From contig CM046442.1 in NCBI GenBank assembly GCA_025506515.1, forward strand, positions 11,359,154 through 11,423,153: a DNA stretch of 64,000 bases, written 5' to 3'. This document shows, piece after piece, positions 23,457 to 34,599 of the stretch; the first letter of the stretch is position 1, and the number at the start of each line of letters is the position of its first letter. The position numbers and the translations under genes are program-made. The stretch comes from Flaveria trinervia. Its lineage: Eukaryota; Streptophyta; Magnoliopsida; Asterales; Asteraceae. The notes under the pieces are model-generated. The model did not search any database. It had not been told where the DNA came from and saw nothing but the letters and a program-made list of their open reading frames with translations.

Positions 23457-24200
23457 TGCAAGACCGATTATGGTTTCGCAGTTGGAGATTATCAACTAAC
23501 ACACTTGCTAGATCAATAAAGAACCAGGCAAGTAAACAATGAATAACAAGTAAGGAACACTCAAGAACACAAAGATGGTTTTCAACGATGTTTTATATTG
23601 CTCTTGAGTGTTTACAAGTGTTACAAAGCTTCTTTTTAAGACTGATACATGGGATACTTAATACTATAATCTACAACCATATACTTGAAGGTCAGCTAGA
23701 CACTAATCTAAACAATAAGATCAATGTAAAGTCAAAAGTCACATTGCCTTTTGACATGTGATTATGACATACAAAAAGCTTCTTTGATCTTACTAAACTA
23801 TGGCTTGAACTTTACAACATCTTCTCCAGTAGAAATCACCATCTACAATAAAGAACGTAGAACAAATAATGTACAAGATGTTTAATCACAACCATTTTTT
23901 AGAAATAAATGAAAGTAATAAGTGATCACAACTTGAATCCATACAATGATGTTTAATATCTATGAATGGTAAAAGCTCAAGGTCATTGTCGTGTGAAACT
24001 GGCACAACGGGCATGTCTATTTCAATGTAGAAGCTATATTAGGCTTCATAAGAAATCTTGTTATTTGAAATTATTTCAGCTCTTCCATTAAGGGATGAGA
24101 ATTTAATTGTGTTAGTATCCACCATGACCGAGTGGAAAAAAAATAGGAGGCTTGTAAAGTTGCATAACTACAAAGTTCAAAGTATTCAAAGAATAAAACA
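23457..24200 (-). repeat. 5' LTR of element E (left border firm, right border uncertain)
   Basis: The end tgcaagaccg (plus view) parallels tgcaggaccg of B at 24722. Both share the aggaacc, caagtgttacaaa and aacaagatcaatgtaaagtc words in order. Similarity to the B LTR fades after about 23800, so the right border is only an estimate from LTR length. Confidence 0.65.
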
Positions 24201-24721
24201 AACGTATGTAAAATTATATTATGAACATTAAAATCAAGTTACTATGACCGTTTACAAAGCTTGTGATTCGTGACTCGCTCATAATCTGCATATTTATAAT
24301 CGAGACGAGCTCTAGCCAAAGTCAGCTTGTGCTCATGGCTTCCACATTAGCTCGCTAATTGGCTCTTCCGTTAGGTCGTTTAAATTAGAGCTTACATTAT
24401 AATTTGTAAATTTTAAACTAAAACTGTATAATATTATTCAAACAAAAAATATACATAATAAAAAATTAAAGTGTACAAATATGGAAAATCATTATAGCTT
24501 ATTATATTATATATTAATGAATCTCATATCAATGTTTCAACAAGTTGGTTTAAATACACAAATATGTGTATTAGATAATCAAATTAGCTAATTTCTTAAA
24601 TAATTATACATTCACTCTATTAATAATTATATAGATAACATTAATATTTGTTGAAAACTTATTGGAGATTTTTAAAGTCTCCGACAAAAGTGAATAGTAT
24701 TAACATTTTTTATAAATAAGT
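24201..24721. other. AT-rich filler between elements E and B
   Basis: About 520 bp without a recognisable gene. A GC-richer patch around 24290-24370 has repeated agctc/gctcg words, a pattern also seen at 42415-42550 beyond the other end of B. Nothing else can be supported. Confidence 0.4.
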
Positions 24722-25511
24722 TGCAGGACCGATGAAAGGGCTACTCAATACAATCAGTCTCACAATAAGGAGAGTGTTAGAACACTTAACAGATCAAACA
24801 AGGAACCAGGATTATATTTATGATGATGCTAAGAACAAAAGCAAAAGTAAGAGACAGAAACTTAATAACACAAGAAAATTGGTTTTCAAAATTGCAGTAT
24901 ATTGCTTCTCAAGTTCCTTTTACAAGTGTTACAAAATATGAATTAAAATACAAGGACTCAAGATACTTTATGCTACATCCTATAACCGGTCATACTTTGA
25001 AGGCGAGCTGGAACACAATCTAGACAACAAGATCAATGTAAAGTCAAAATGCGGACTTGCCTTTTGATTTGTGACTATGACATGTCATAGCTCACATCCT
25101 AATATATTACAAAAAGGATAAAAGATACATAAAGTAAAAAGTTACAGACTCAAAACCTTAATGTATTTGCAAAAGCATGACACTTTTCTCTAACTTATAA
25201 GTTGGTGAGTTATTAGAGTTGTAGTGAAAAATGGTTCAGCTTTATGCAAAAAATATATCAGAGAAAGCATGTTTTTTAAAGTCTTCGAAAGAAATCTATC
25301 TTTACTTCATTGGCTTCAGAAGACTTTGTCTGTGAAGCTTCGGAATACTTCATATTTGGCTTCGGAAGATATTGGTCATCGCTTCAAAAGATTTTACACT
25401 AAGAGTAGTTTCTTGTGCAAGGTGTAAAATTTCCAAAGCAACTTCAACTATGTACCATGTGTGAAACACTTGGGTTGTTTTGGGTGCATAAGCTTTTCTG
25501 TAAACCTTACA
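24722..25511 (-). repeat. 3' LTR of element B (790 bp)
   Basis: On the minus strand it starts TGTAAGG after the purine tract cctagggggagttt and ends ggtcctgca. It contains TTCCGAAG-type motifs between about 25270 and 25400, like A and C. Confidence 0.88.
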
Positions 25512-25539
25512 AACTCCCCCTAGGCTGATATACCAAATA

Positions 25540-26682
25540 GAGAAGTGATTAAAATGTTGACAATCCTCATCATGATCATGACCATTCCTTTCTTCATCAA
25601 TTGGCCAGGATCACCCAGACTCTTAAAATATCTTCTCATGTCAAAGAGATTATGCAGAGGTAGGTTAAGCATGTCTTGCCAGGAGTAGACATCTTGACCC
25701 CCTTGATCTCAAGTGACATGCCAAATGTCTGGATCAACAATAAAGGTCTAAGACAAGATGGCTTTACTTGAATTGAAGTTGGTTGAGCTACCACGTCTTG
25801 CACTTCCATAGGATGTTCTTACTCATCCTGAGGTTTAGAGATAGATGCTTTTGACTTCGTCTGAGATACTTTTTTAGTATCCATCCTTTTTCTCCTCTTT
25901 GAAGTCTTTCACTGAGAAGGTTGGCCTTTAGCACTAGTTGTTCTATTTTGTCTTTCCAGTTGTTTCTTTTCCTTACAATTTTAGAAGGAGAGGGTTAGAC
26001 CTTGCTATGGATCAGAAGAAGCTTGCTATGGTCTAGCATGACGTCCAGGTTGTGTTGTCTCAAGAGTTCAACCTCAACCTCAACTTCAAGAGGAACTTGA
26101 CTTGGTGGGGAGTGTAAGTCAACAAGCTCTCCTCTCATAATCTTTTGCTTGATCACTCTAATGTGCTCGTCCATAGTAGATAGAGACATTGGACCAAGCC
26201 TCCTTCCAGAGAATCCATACAGCCTTAAGAAGCTAATCATCCTTTGCCTATCAACAGACTTCTTTTGATTCTTTAGGATAATAGCTATTGACTTTGCTGC
26301 TTATTTCCTCATCTTTCTCTTAGCAGCCTTTTGTTCTTTGTGGTCATGTTGCTCAAGCTTCTTGAGTTACTCGAACTCTATGTACTCATATGATATGAGA
26401 AGAAGTAAAACTGCCTGGTATAGTCCTGTGGCACTCAGATAGTTGATTATGTTTTGTCTGTCAGCTTCCTTGTCTTCTTAAGGTTGTTCAGTTGCCACAA
26501 GCCTCTTCACAAGACTTTCTTGAACTATTGAGAGGATAGGAGCATGTTTTTTAAAGCCTTTTCTCATTCTTTCTTCCTTAATCTTGAGGTGCAACTCTGC
26601 ATCCTATAGAGAGGATAGGAGCATGTTTATCCTTGTTGCCCTCACTCATCTTTTGAGTGCTTGGCCTGGGAGCAGTATTGAT
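25540..26682 (-). pseudogene. Extra 3' ORF of element B, C-terminal part
   Basis: The best-preserved segment (25995-26240) includes FLRLYGFSGRRLGPMS, matching YLRAHGFSSRQVGPMS of A. A charged Lys/Glu-rich region lies upstream (26250-26600). The C-terminal globular domain is poorly preserved. It joins in order to 38093-40511 across element F. The duplication agcag marks the break. Many stops; not functional. Confidence 0.7.
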
Positions 26683-26687
26683 AGCAG
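26683..26687. repeat. Left target-site duplication of element F (agcag)
   Basis: The five bases before the 5' LTR equal 38088-38092 after the 3' LTR. This defines F as one insertion of 11,400 bp. Confidence 0.95.
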
Positions 26688-26769
26688 TGTTGGACCAATA
26701 GAACCAATGAGCCTGATCAGAAAAACCTCTAAGTCCCACAGACATCACCACAACTGCTGAAGACTTGAT

Positions 26770-27060
26770 CAGCTGTTTGACAAAGTCTGAAGACTTCACA
26801 CAGCTGAAGACTAAAGTACTGAAGACTTCAGCAGCTGAAGACCAAGTCTGAAGATCACAGCTGAAGACTAAAGTACTGAAGATTTCAACAGCTGAAGACT
26901 AAAGTACTGAAGACTTCAACAGCTGAAGACCAAAGTCTGAAGATCAACAGCTGAAGAACAAGTACTGAAGATCAATAGCTGAAGTACAAAGACTGAAGAC
27001 ATCAGCTGATGACAATAGCTGAAGTTCAAGTACAAGTACGGAAGCCTTCAGAGTTTGTTA
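26770..27060 (+). repeat. CTGAAG motif array in F 5' LTR
   Basis: Words cagctgaagac, agtactgaagac and aagtctgaagat alternate at roughly 15-30-bp steps, all in the same orientation. The 3' LTR has the same array (about 37260-37550), as do the solo LTR and, in reverse, D. Confidence 0.9.
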
Positions 27061-27090
27061 CAACAGCTGAAGAACATTCTTCAGTTGTTG
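27061..27090 (+). other. LTR hairpin 1 of element F
   Basis: Arms caacagctgaaga and tcttcagttgttg pair over 13 positions with one G-T wobble and a 4-nt loop. Equivalent hairpins are at 37570-37600, 50873-50903 and, minus strand, about 60651-60685, with paired changes between copies. Confidence 0.85.
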
Positions 27091-27137
27091 TGATGGTTTC
27101 CTTTCTGTAGTTTTCTTTTATGTTTCAGTATCTGTAA

Positions 27138-27167
27138 AACGACTGAAGAGCATGTTCTTCAGTCGTT
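27138..27167 (+). other. LTR hairpin 2 of element F
   Basis: Perfect 12-bp arms aacgactgaaga and tcttcagtcgtt with a 6-nt loop. It is identical at 37648-37677 and differs by one loop base at 50947-50976. D lacks it. Confidence 0.88.
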
Positions 27168-27304
27168 GTAGTTTCAGTAGTTTCTTTTCAGTAGTTGTAG
27201 TGATAGTTAACACTTAGTATTTTTGTAAAAGGTCAGCTGTTTTGACATCTTCAGTAGTTGTGTTAGCTCAGTAGTCTAAATAATCTGTTAGATGTCATAT
27301 CAAA

Positions 27305-27369
27305 TGACATCAGCAGACGTCACATCTCCTATATAAGGAATATTCCACCACGACATTCTTATATAAGGG
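27305..27369 (+). promoter_or_regulatory. Putative LTR promoter: CRE/as-1-like site and two TATA boxes
   Basis: The segment TGACATCAGCAGACGTCAC (27305-27323) contains two TGAC/GTCA half-sites of the kind bound by plant bZIP factors. Two tatataagg boxes follow at about 27330 and 27361. The bZIP-like part is exact in the 3' LTR (37822-37840) and present in D (about 60451-60469, reverse). In the 3' LTR the first TATA reads gatataagg. Promoter function is inferred. Confidence 0.6.
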
Positions 27370-27571
27370 ATGATTGACCTGATTGTAAGTGTGACATTTT
27401 GCCACCACGAAAGCGCGTATTGAATGAAATATTTGATTTGCAGATTCTTTCTATAATCGTTTGCTCTTACTTTGAATATCAACTGTATTCTTGTGAATTG
27501 TCTAATTCTTTGTTTGATTTCCACTGCAATACTCTCTAATCAATCAAACGTAGATCACTGATCCTAACAAT

Positions 27572-27583
27572 TGGTATCAGAGC
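27572..27583 (+). other. Primer binding site of element F
   Basis: The sequence tggtatcagagc lies two bases after the LTR end, a full match to the initiator methionine tRNA complement. Confidence 0.92.
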
Positions 27584-27819
27584 TGGTTAATCATTGATCG
27601 ATCTAACAATTGATCATTGAAACTGCTAATCGATATCTGCATTTGATTGAATTGGCATATTTGCAAGAATCGTTATAGTTAATTGAATTTCTGCTACTTT
27701 CGTTTTATGCTTTCTGTTTCTCTTGGTTCAATTTGTCTGTTAAAACTGTTAAACTTAATTATTTGTTGTTGTGTGTTTTCAAATCTGTTAAAACTTAATT
27801 GATTTTGTTGAATCTGAGA

Positions 27820-30640
27820 ATGACTACTCCTTCTAATGACCCTCACAATACCGGTTCTTCAACCAAGCCTCCGATGCTGGTTAGGACTGAGTATAACATA
27901 TGGCAACGAAGAATGCTTCATCACCTGTCTGTTAACAGTTCAGATTGTTGGACATCGGTGGTACATGGTCCACATCCCTATGGTGAACAATCCGGAAACC
28001 AATCAAATGGTTCCGAAGAAGAAGGAACAATACTCAGATGAAGATCGGAAACTGTTTGAGATTGATGCTAAAGCCCATGGATTCTGGCCATGGCACGCCG
28101 AATGAAATCTATTCAGGCTTATGCATCATGAAACTGCTCATGACCTCTGGATGCACTGAAGGAACAATTCGTGGAACTGATGAGGTCTTAGCAAACAACA
28201 GAGAAATCCTTGCCCAACAATAAAACATTCTCTCATAGAAGGGTGAGACACTGACTCAACAGTTTGAGCGTTTTTCCAGTTTGATCTCTGAGCTAAAAAT
28301 GGTCAAACATGATATACCAATAGCCAGATGACAACAGATTCCTTAGATCACTGCCTGAGAGATGGGACACACACTATTGTCCTACGCTCCAGTGCAAATC
28401 TGGATAACTATCTCTCACCCAACTTCATGGGAAACTGCTTACATTTGAGAGAGATAGAGCAGAAAAAGGAACTGGCATCATCAGGAAAGCTCACTGATGA
28501 TTTTGTACCAGGGAACACTGCCTTGGTTGGTCATGAGTCAGAATATGCTGCATCTGAAAGTAATTATGATGAGCATATAGATTCTCTTCAAACAGTTCAG
28601 ATCATGCATTCGTTGGTGTTGATAGTCACTTGAGCTGTAATAGTGACAATTTATGTTTTATCATGGATGATTTGAAAGGAATAGCTGATGATGATCTAGA
28701 AAGATGGATATTCTGAGCCAAATGGCCTTGATTAATATCAGATCTCAGAGTTCTACAAGAGGACTGGCAGGAAATTTCCAGGACTCTCTGGCAAAACCAA
28801 AGTTGGTTTTGACAAGAGTAAGTTGAGGTGTCACAAATGCAAAGGCTTGGACACTTTGCAAGAGAGTGTAGATCATCTGGATCTAACTCCTCTGCACCCT
28901 TTGTGACTTTTCCAAGCACTAGTCCACAAAACAGGGGCAACATCCTGCTAGTTCTAGTCATCATTCACACCTTTTTGCCTGCATATTTTGTCCCTCAGGT
29001 CCAATGTCATATCCGTATCCCTGCTATTACATGCCTCACCTAATCCAGTTCAAGTTCCTACTGCACAACAACCACCAGCATTACCTGAGCCTCTACCATC
29101 TCAATCACAAACCTCACAGCTTTTTCACCCCTGGTAATGTTGACTGGAGCAGTTTACCAGATGATCTCTCTGGTACTGAGCAATTATTTACTAGTGATGG
29201 TCAACATGGTGGTGAACATCCTTTTGGGAATCTAGCTCTCATGGCCTGGAATCTACTGAGGTTCATGCTCCAATGCATCTTCTTCACAGGTAACCATGTA
29301 TCCTCTGAGGCTAAGGCCAAGCTTTTTTCTGAATCTTGCATAGATGCATTTGTCTCTATTAGAGAAGCAAATGTAGCTGTAATTAATCAAAATCTAGAGC
29401 TTGAGCAAACTATTTCCAAAGAAAAGCTGAATATGAGTCTGTCCTTAAGGACAAAGATGATGAGATTTATAAGCTTAAATGCCAATTAAATGATGAAAAG
29501 GCTAAGCTAGAGGTCATTCTTGAGAACCATAAGAACTCAAAGAAACTTGCAGTTACCCAAGTTGAGTGTGACCGCTGGGTGTCATCCTGCAAGGGATTTG
29601 AAATGCTGCTCAGTAAGCAATCTGCTTCGAATGTGAAGTTTGAATTGGTTACAACCATATTGCACCTCCAACAGATTTTACTCCAAAACCAATAGTAAAC
29701 TGAAAGTGAAAGCAATCCCCAAACCATTTATCATGTGAATCCCACAGTGATCTCCCAAAATCATAAGATGAAATAAGGGTTGATACCTCAGCAAGTCAAT
29801 TGGCTGATGGGTTAACCCTGATAAGCACATGAAGCTGAGTATTTCAATGTTGTCCCTCAAAGTAACTTAAGTACTGAAGGCAAGTTACAACAACTGAAAA
29901 GCATTTCAAATCAGCTGAAATAAATGGATTAACAACTGCTGACAATAACAGCTGAAGAACAACTCTTCAGTTGTTACAGATTCTTCAGTACTGAACACAA
30001 TACTAAAATGAGGAAAGTACTGAAAGCACACCTTCAGTAGTTTCAACATCAGCAGTTGATCAATCCAAGATGAAGAATAACCATGTGAAATATGTGTAAA
30101 TTCAATCATCTTTCTGATGAATGTTGGTACAGAAAGGGTTCCAACTCAACAGAGATAAGCTCATTAAATCCAGATGATGAAATGAAAACTGAGTTTGAGA
30201 CTAAGTTTGTACCGCAATCATTCCATTGTGATAACCCAAGCCTTCAACCAATTCAAAAGAAGGATAAGGTTCATCACAAACAGCTGATGGTGCTCCTCAT
30301 GATAAACATCAGACTAAGTCTGTTAATTTTAAGGAGGAAATGGTGGATCACAGAACTCATCAAACACAAGTACTGATATGTCACAAGAGCTAAAGCTTTG
30401 GCTACAATCAGACACAACTTGTTATGATGGTTCAACATTTGTTGGGGAGAGTTAACCAACTAGATGCACTTGTGATCAAATCACTGAAAAGGCATTCCAA
30501 GCCCAAATCCAAGGAATCCATTTTCCTTCTTCAGCTGTTAATCATAAGAACAAGTTATGGTTGCATCTGTTGATGAAAACAGACCCAAAACCAAAAAGGT
30601 TTGGGTCTCAAAATCTACTAGTTTCTTTTATGCAGGGTTT
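27820..30640 (+). pseudogene. gag: gag of element F with linker, frameshifted
   Basis: I start it at ATG 27820 (MTTPSNDPHN), 250 bp after the LTR. The capsid region is spread over two frames (27820-28105). A first CCHC knuckle CHKCKGLGHFAREC is near 28830-28870, one base short. A helical, coiled-coil-like stretch (29280-29480) follows, as in C. A second knuckle remnant, CKFNHLSDEC, is at about 30095-30124. Between 29870 and 30060 lies the CTTCAG array with one good hairpin (29947-29975). The protein would be capsid and nucleocapsid. This copy has many stops. Confidence 0.75.
29870..30060 (+). repeat. CTTCAG motif array in the gag-protease linker of F
   Basis: Words gtactgaag, cagctgaag, cttcagttgtt and ttcagtagttt alternate. 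Arms 29947-29958 and 29964-29975 form a 12-bp hairpin with the same arm sequence as LTR hairpin 1. Confidence 0.82.
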
Positions 30641-30649
30641 TTCAACATG

Positions 30650-33600
30650 CCAAAGGAGCATCTGGTATGTGGAGTGGAGGATCTATGCATATGACTGGGA
30701 GCAGTTCTCTTCTTAATGACTACTCTCAAGGAAAGAAGGGATTTGTTTCATTTGGAAATGATGCCAGAGGTTACATCATTGGGAAAGGATATGTGTCTAA
30801 TGACAAATCCGGTTTGATGAGTCAACCATGTGGAGAATCTCAAGTATAATCTGCTGAGTGTCAGTCAGATGTGTGATAAAGGGCATGTTGCACTTTTCAC
30901 AGCCAGAACTGCAGGATTCTGTCTTCCCAAGTTCTGAGGCTGATTGACAAGGTAATGGATGAACATACTCTCCTGAAGGCCAACAGGATCGGAAGAGTGT
31001 ATGCCTTGGATTTGTCAAAGAAGATTGATTTGAAGGGTCATCCATGCCTGTTCTCCAAAGCCTCTCTTCAGGAATCTAAACTATGGCATAGAAGCTGGGT
31101 CATGTCAATCTCAGAAACATGAACCAGCTGATCCGCAACTGTTTAGTGAGAGGTTTATCAATAAAGGAGTTCCACTGTGATGAAGCCTGCACTGCTTGTT
31201 TGAAAGGAAAACAACACAAAGTCTCATTCCCTCCATTGAAGAACCTAAGTCCACTGCCTGCTTGTAGTTACTGCACATGGATCTATTTGGTCCTGTGAGA
31301 GTGATGAGCATGGCAAAGAAGAAATACTGTCTGTAATTGTGGATGATTACTTCAGATTCGTATGGACTTTCTTTCTACATTCAAAGGATGAGGTTGCTCA
31401 GAAGATTACAAACTTTGTGCTGTATGTTGAGAAGCAGTATTTCCTATCAGTCAAGTGTATAAGGAGTGACAATGGTACTGAATTCAGAAACCATACACTT
31501 GATGATTTTTATCTTCACAAAGGAATCAAAAGGCAGTTAGCATCCCAAGGACTCCAGAACAAAATAGAGTAGTGGAGAGAAAGAACAGGACTTTAGTTGA
31601 AGCTGCAAGGTCCATGTTGGCTGACTCTGGTTGCCTTTGACCTTTTGGGCTGAAGCTGTCAATACAGCTTGCTATGTGCAGAATAGAGTGTTAGTAAATC
31701 AGAGGTTGATGAAGACTCCATATGAAGCTCTACATCATTTGGCTCCTTTGATTTCATTCTTCAGAGCCTTTGGATGTCCTTGTTTCATTCTCAACACAAA
31801 GGGTCAACTCCACAAATTTGATCCTAAGGTGGATGCAGGGTATTTTGTAGGTTATTCATCCACTTGCAAGGCTTACAGAGTCTTCAACTGCAGAACAAAG
31901 ATAGTTGAAGAAACCTTGCATGTGAAATTCAATGAATCTCCTAAGGATAAAATTCCACAAAACCCTGTGGAGTTGTTTGATCTGGACATAATACAATATG
32001 CTCCTTATCAAACTCCAGCTGTTGCAGATCATGTGGATAAATCATCTTCTGCAGCAAGTCTTCCACCTGGTGGTACTGAAGATGATGATGATATCAGTAC
32101 TCACCATTTCAAGTTCAGTGACCAACTGCCTGAGTCTGTTAAACTTGATGTTCCTGTACCTTCAGCAGCTCCATCCACAACAAATGCTGATGAGATTTCT
32201 GATTCCTACATCGTGTGATTTGCTATCTAATACTTGGTTTCAAGAATCTGAATCAACATCTGCTGATGCTGAACCGGCTACAAACACTTGCACTGATCTT
32301 ATTATGCACCAAGAGCTGAAGAATCACCCATGTCTCAAATCATCGGTGGTATCAATGCTGGCGTCTCAACCAGAAGTCAATTGTCTAACTTGTGCTTCTA
32401 TGCTCTCTTCATCAATCAGCAAGAGCCAAAGAACTATTATGTTGCTTTGAGAGACAATGAATGGGTGGAAGCCATGCAGCTTGAGCTACTTAGTTCAAGA
32501 AACAGCAAGTGTGGGAACTGGTTCCTCTACCCCCAGGTAATGTGCAATGGCACTAAATGGGTGTTTAGGAACAAAACAATGAAAATGGGCTTATTGTTAA
32601 GAACAAGGCCAGACTGGTGTTCAGGGGTTTTCACAAAAAAAGGTATTGATTATGATGAGACCTTTGCCCCTGTAGCCAGACTGGAGGCAATTAGATTGTT
32701 CCTAGCCTATGCTGTATTTCACAATCTTAAATTTTTTCAAATGGATGTTAAAAGTGAATTTTTATATGTTAAAATAAAAGAAGAAGTTTGTGTGTCAACC
32801 ACCAGGTTTTGAGGATAATAAACATCCAGATTGGGTATACAAGCTTGATAAGGCTCTTTATGGGTTGAAACAAGCTCCTAGAGCCTGGTATGAGACATTA
32901 TCAATTTTTCTTCTTCAAATAATTTCACTAGAGGCTCCATAGATAAAACTTTATTCATTAAGAAGGTGGATCAGCATAAGCTACTTGTTCAAATTTATGT
33001 TGATGATATTATTTTTGCATCCTCTGATCCCCAGTTGTGTGATGACTTTACTAATTTAATGCATAAGAAGTTTGAAACGAGTGCAATGGGAGAATTACAG
33101 TTCTTTCTAGGATTGCAAATCAAACAAAAGGCTGATGGGACTTTCATTCATCGGTCTAAATATACAAAAGATCTTTTGAATAAGTTTGATTTACAAAATT
33201 GTAAGCCCTGTTATACTCCCATGTGCAACACCACACACTGGATGCAGATCAGAAAGGTAGGGCTGTTGATGAAACACTTTACAGATGTATGATTGGGTCC
33301 TTGATGTACTTAACAGCTTCTAGACCAGATATCATGTTTGCAACTGTGGTTGTGTCTTTATTTCAGGCTGCTCCTAAAGAGTCTCACTTGATTGTAGTCA
33401 AAAGGATCTTTAGATATCTGCAAGGTACACAATCTCTAGGTATATGGTATTCCACTGGACACTCTTGCAAATTGGTTGCTTTTTCTGATAGTGACTATGC
33501 AGGGTGTAAGTTAACCAGAAAGTCAACTTCTGGTGGATGTCAATTCCTAGGCTACTTTTTGATTTCTTGGCAGAGTAAGAAACAAACATCTGTTGCTACA

Positions 33601-33930
33601 TCCACTGCTAAGCAGAGTACATTGCTGCTGCAAGCAGTACTTCTCAGGTACTCGGCTTCAAACCAACTTTTGGATTATGGCATTACAGAGACTAAGACTC
33701 CATTATAATGGACAGTGCTTCAGCTCTTTGCATTGTCAAGAATCCTGTCCAGCACTCTAGGACCAAACATATAGAGATCAAACATCATTTTATTAGGGAC
33801 TGTTTTGAAAAGGTCTGATTGATCCAAGTTTGTGCCTAGTGCTGATGAGCTTGCAGACATTTTTACTAAGCCTTTGGATAGTTCGACTTTCCAAAACCTA
33901 GTGTTAAGGCTTGGTATGCTGTATAAGTGA
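30650..33930 (+). pseudogene. pol: pol of element F (PR-INT-RT-RH), frameshifted
   Basis: Protease remnant: the usual WYVDSGCSRHMTG appears near 30665-30702 as an out-of-frame GGSMHMTG with the catalytic aspartate codon lost. Integrase: HHCC finger around 31085-31215 (CLKGKQHK), then RSDNGTEF (about 31465-31490) and the VVERKN region at 31565-31590 in a shifted frame. The frame 31631-32218 (FWAEAVNTACYVQNR) covers the integrase C-terminus. Reverse transcriptase: GTKWVFRNK (about 32550), DETFAPVARLEAIR (about 32655), LYGLKQAPRAWY and YVDDIIFAS (about 32997). RNase H follows at 33280-33930 with SDSDYAG. The copia order is plain; the enzyme is dead. Confidence 0.9.
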
Positions 33931-34520
33931 TATACTGATGATCTCAGTAAATAAGTACTGATGATCATTTGTAACCATATCACAAATAGTACTGATTCTG
34001 TTACAAGAACTGATACAGTCATAACTACTGTATAAGTACAACAGATAAGTACTGATGTCCTATGAAACAACTGAAAAACAACCAAAAAGACTGATGAGTA
34101 AGTGTTGAGAACAGTATGAAACAACTGAAAAGCTATGAATTGACGAAAACTACTGATGAGAATTTTCTCTTCAGTTGTTTCTAAAACTGCTGCTTCATCT
34201 TAAACAACTGATGACAAAACCATGTCTTCAGTAGTTTCATAACTACTACTGATGACTAACACCACGTCGTCAGCTGTTTACAACAACTGATGACAAAACC
34301 ATGTCTTCAGTAGTTTCATAACTACTGATGACTAACACCAAGTTATCAGTTGTTTCCAACATTTGAAGCTAAAACCATGGTCTTCAGTAGTTTTATAACT
34401 ACTGATGCCTAAAACCAAGACTTCAGTTGTTTCACCTATGAAGGTTAATACCACGTCATCAGTCGCTTAAAACTACTGATGACTCATACCAAACCCTTCA
34501 GTTGCTTTATAACCCATACC
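33931..34520 (+). repeat. Spacer between pol and extra ORF of F: alternating ACTGATGA/TTCAGTTGTT array
   Basis: About 590 bp of noncoding sequence. From 34130 to 34500 the words aactactgatga and cttcagtagttt or cttcagttgttt alternate, separated by 12-20 bp such as ctaacacca or caaaaccatg. Each pair can fold as an imperfect hairpin. Roughly eight such pairs are visible. The segment aactgatgacaaaaccatgt with its following arm occurs twice (about 34206 and 34286). Confidence 0.85.
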
Positions 34521-34599
34521 CTATAAATACCTTGTCTTACAGAGCTTCATCATCTCAAACCTAACGTTCAAAAGCTCCCCAGTAGATACACGTACTCAC

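Larger units (their letters stand above)
20353..24200 (-). mobile_element. Element E: 5' end of a SIRE-like copia element, minus strand, truncated
   Basis: Reading the minus strand from the right: a 5' LTR (from about 24200 down to 23457), a primer site (23443-23454), a short leader split by solo LTR S2, and gag down to 20353, where the AT-rich repeat begins. No pol is present. The LTR start is uncertain. Gag order and wording match element C. Confidence 0.75.
26688..27569 (+). repeat. 5' LTR of element F (882 bp)
   Basis: It starts tgttggacc and ends gatcctaaca. The first 380 bp are an array of gctgaagac/gtactgaag words. Two hairpins follow (27061-27090 and 27138-27167). Promoter-like sites lie at 27305-27369. 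Confidence 0.95.

Noticed and set aside
34130..34500. Regularly spaced short repeats resembling a CRISPR array
   Set aside because: The repeats are imperfect, alternate in orientation, have similar spacers and lie inside a plant copia element. No cas genes exist here.
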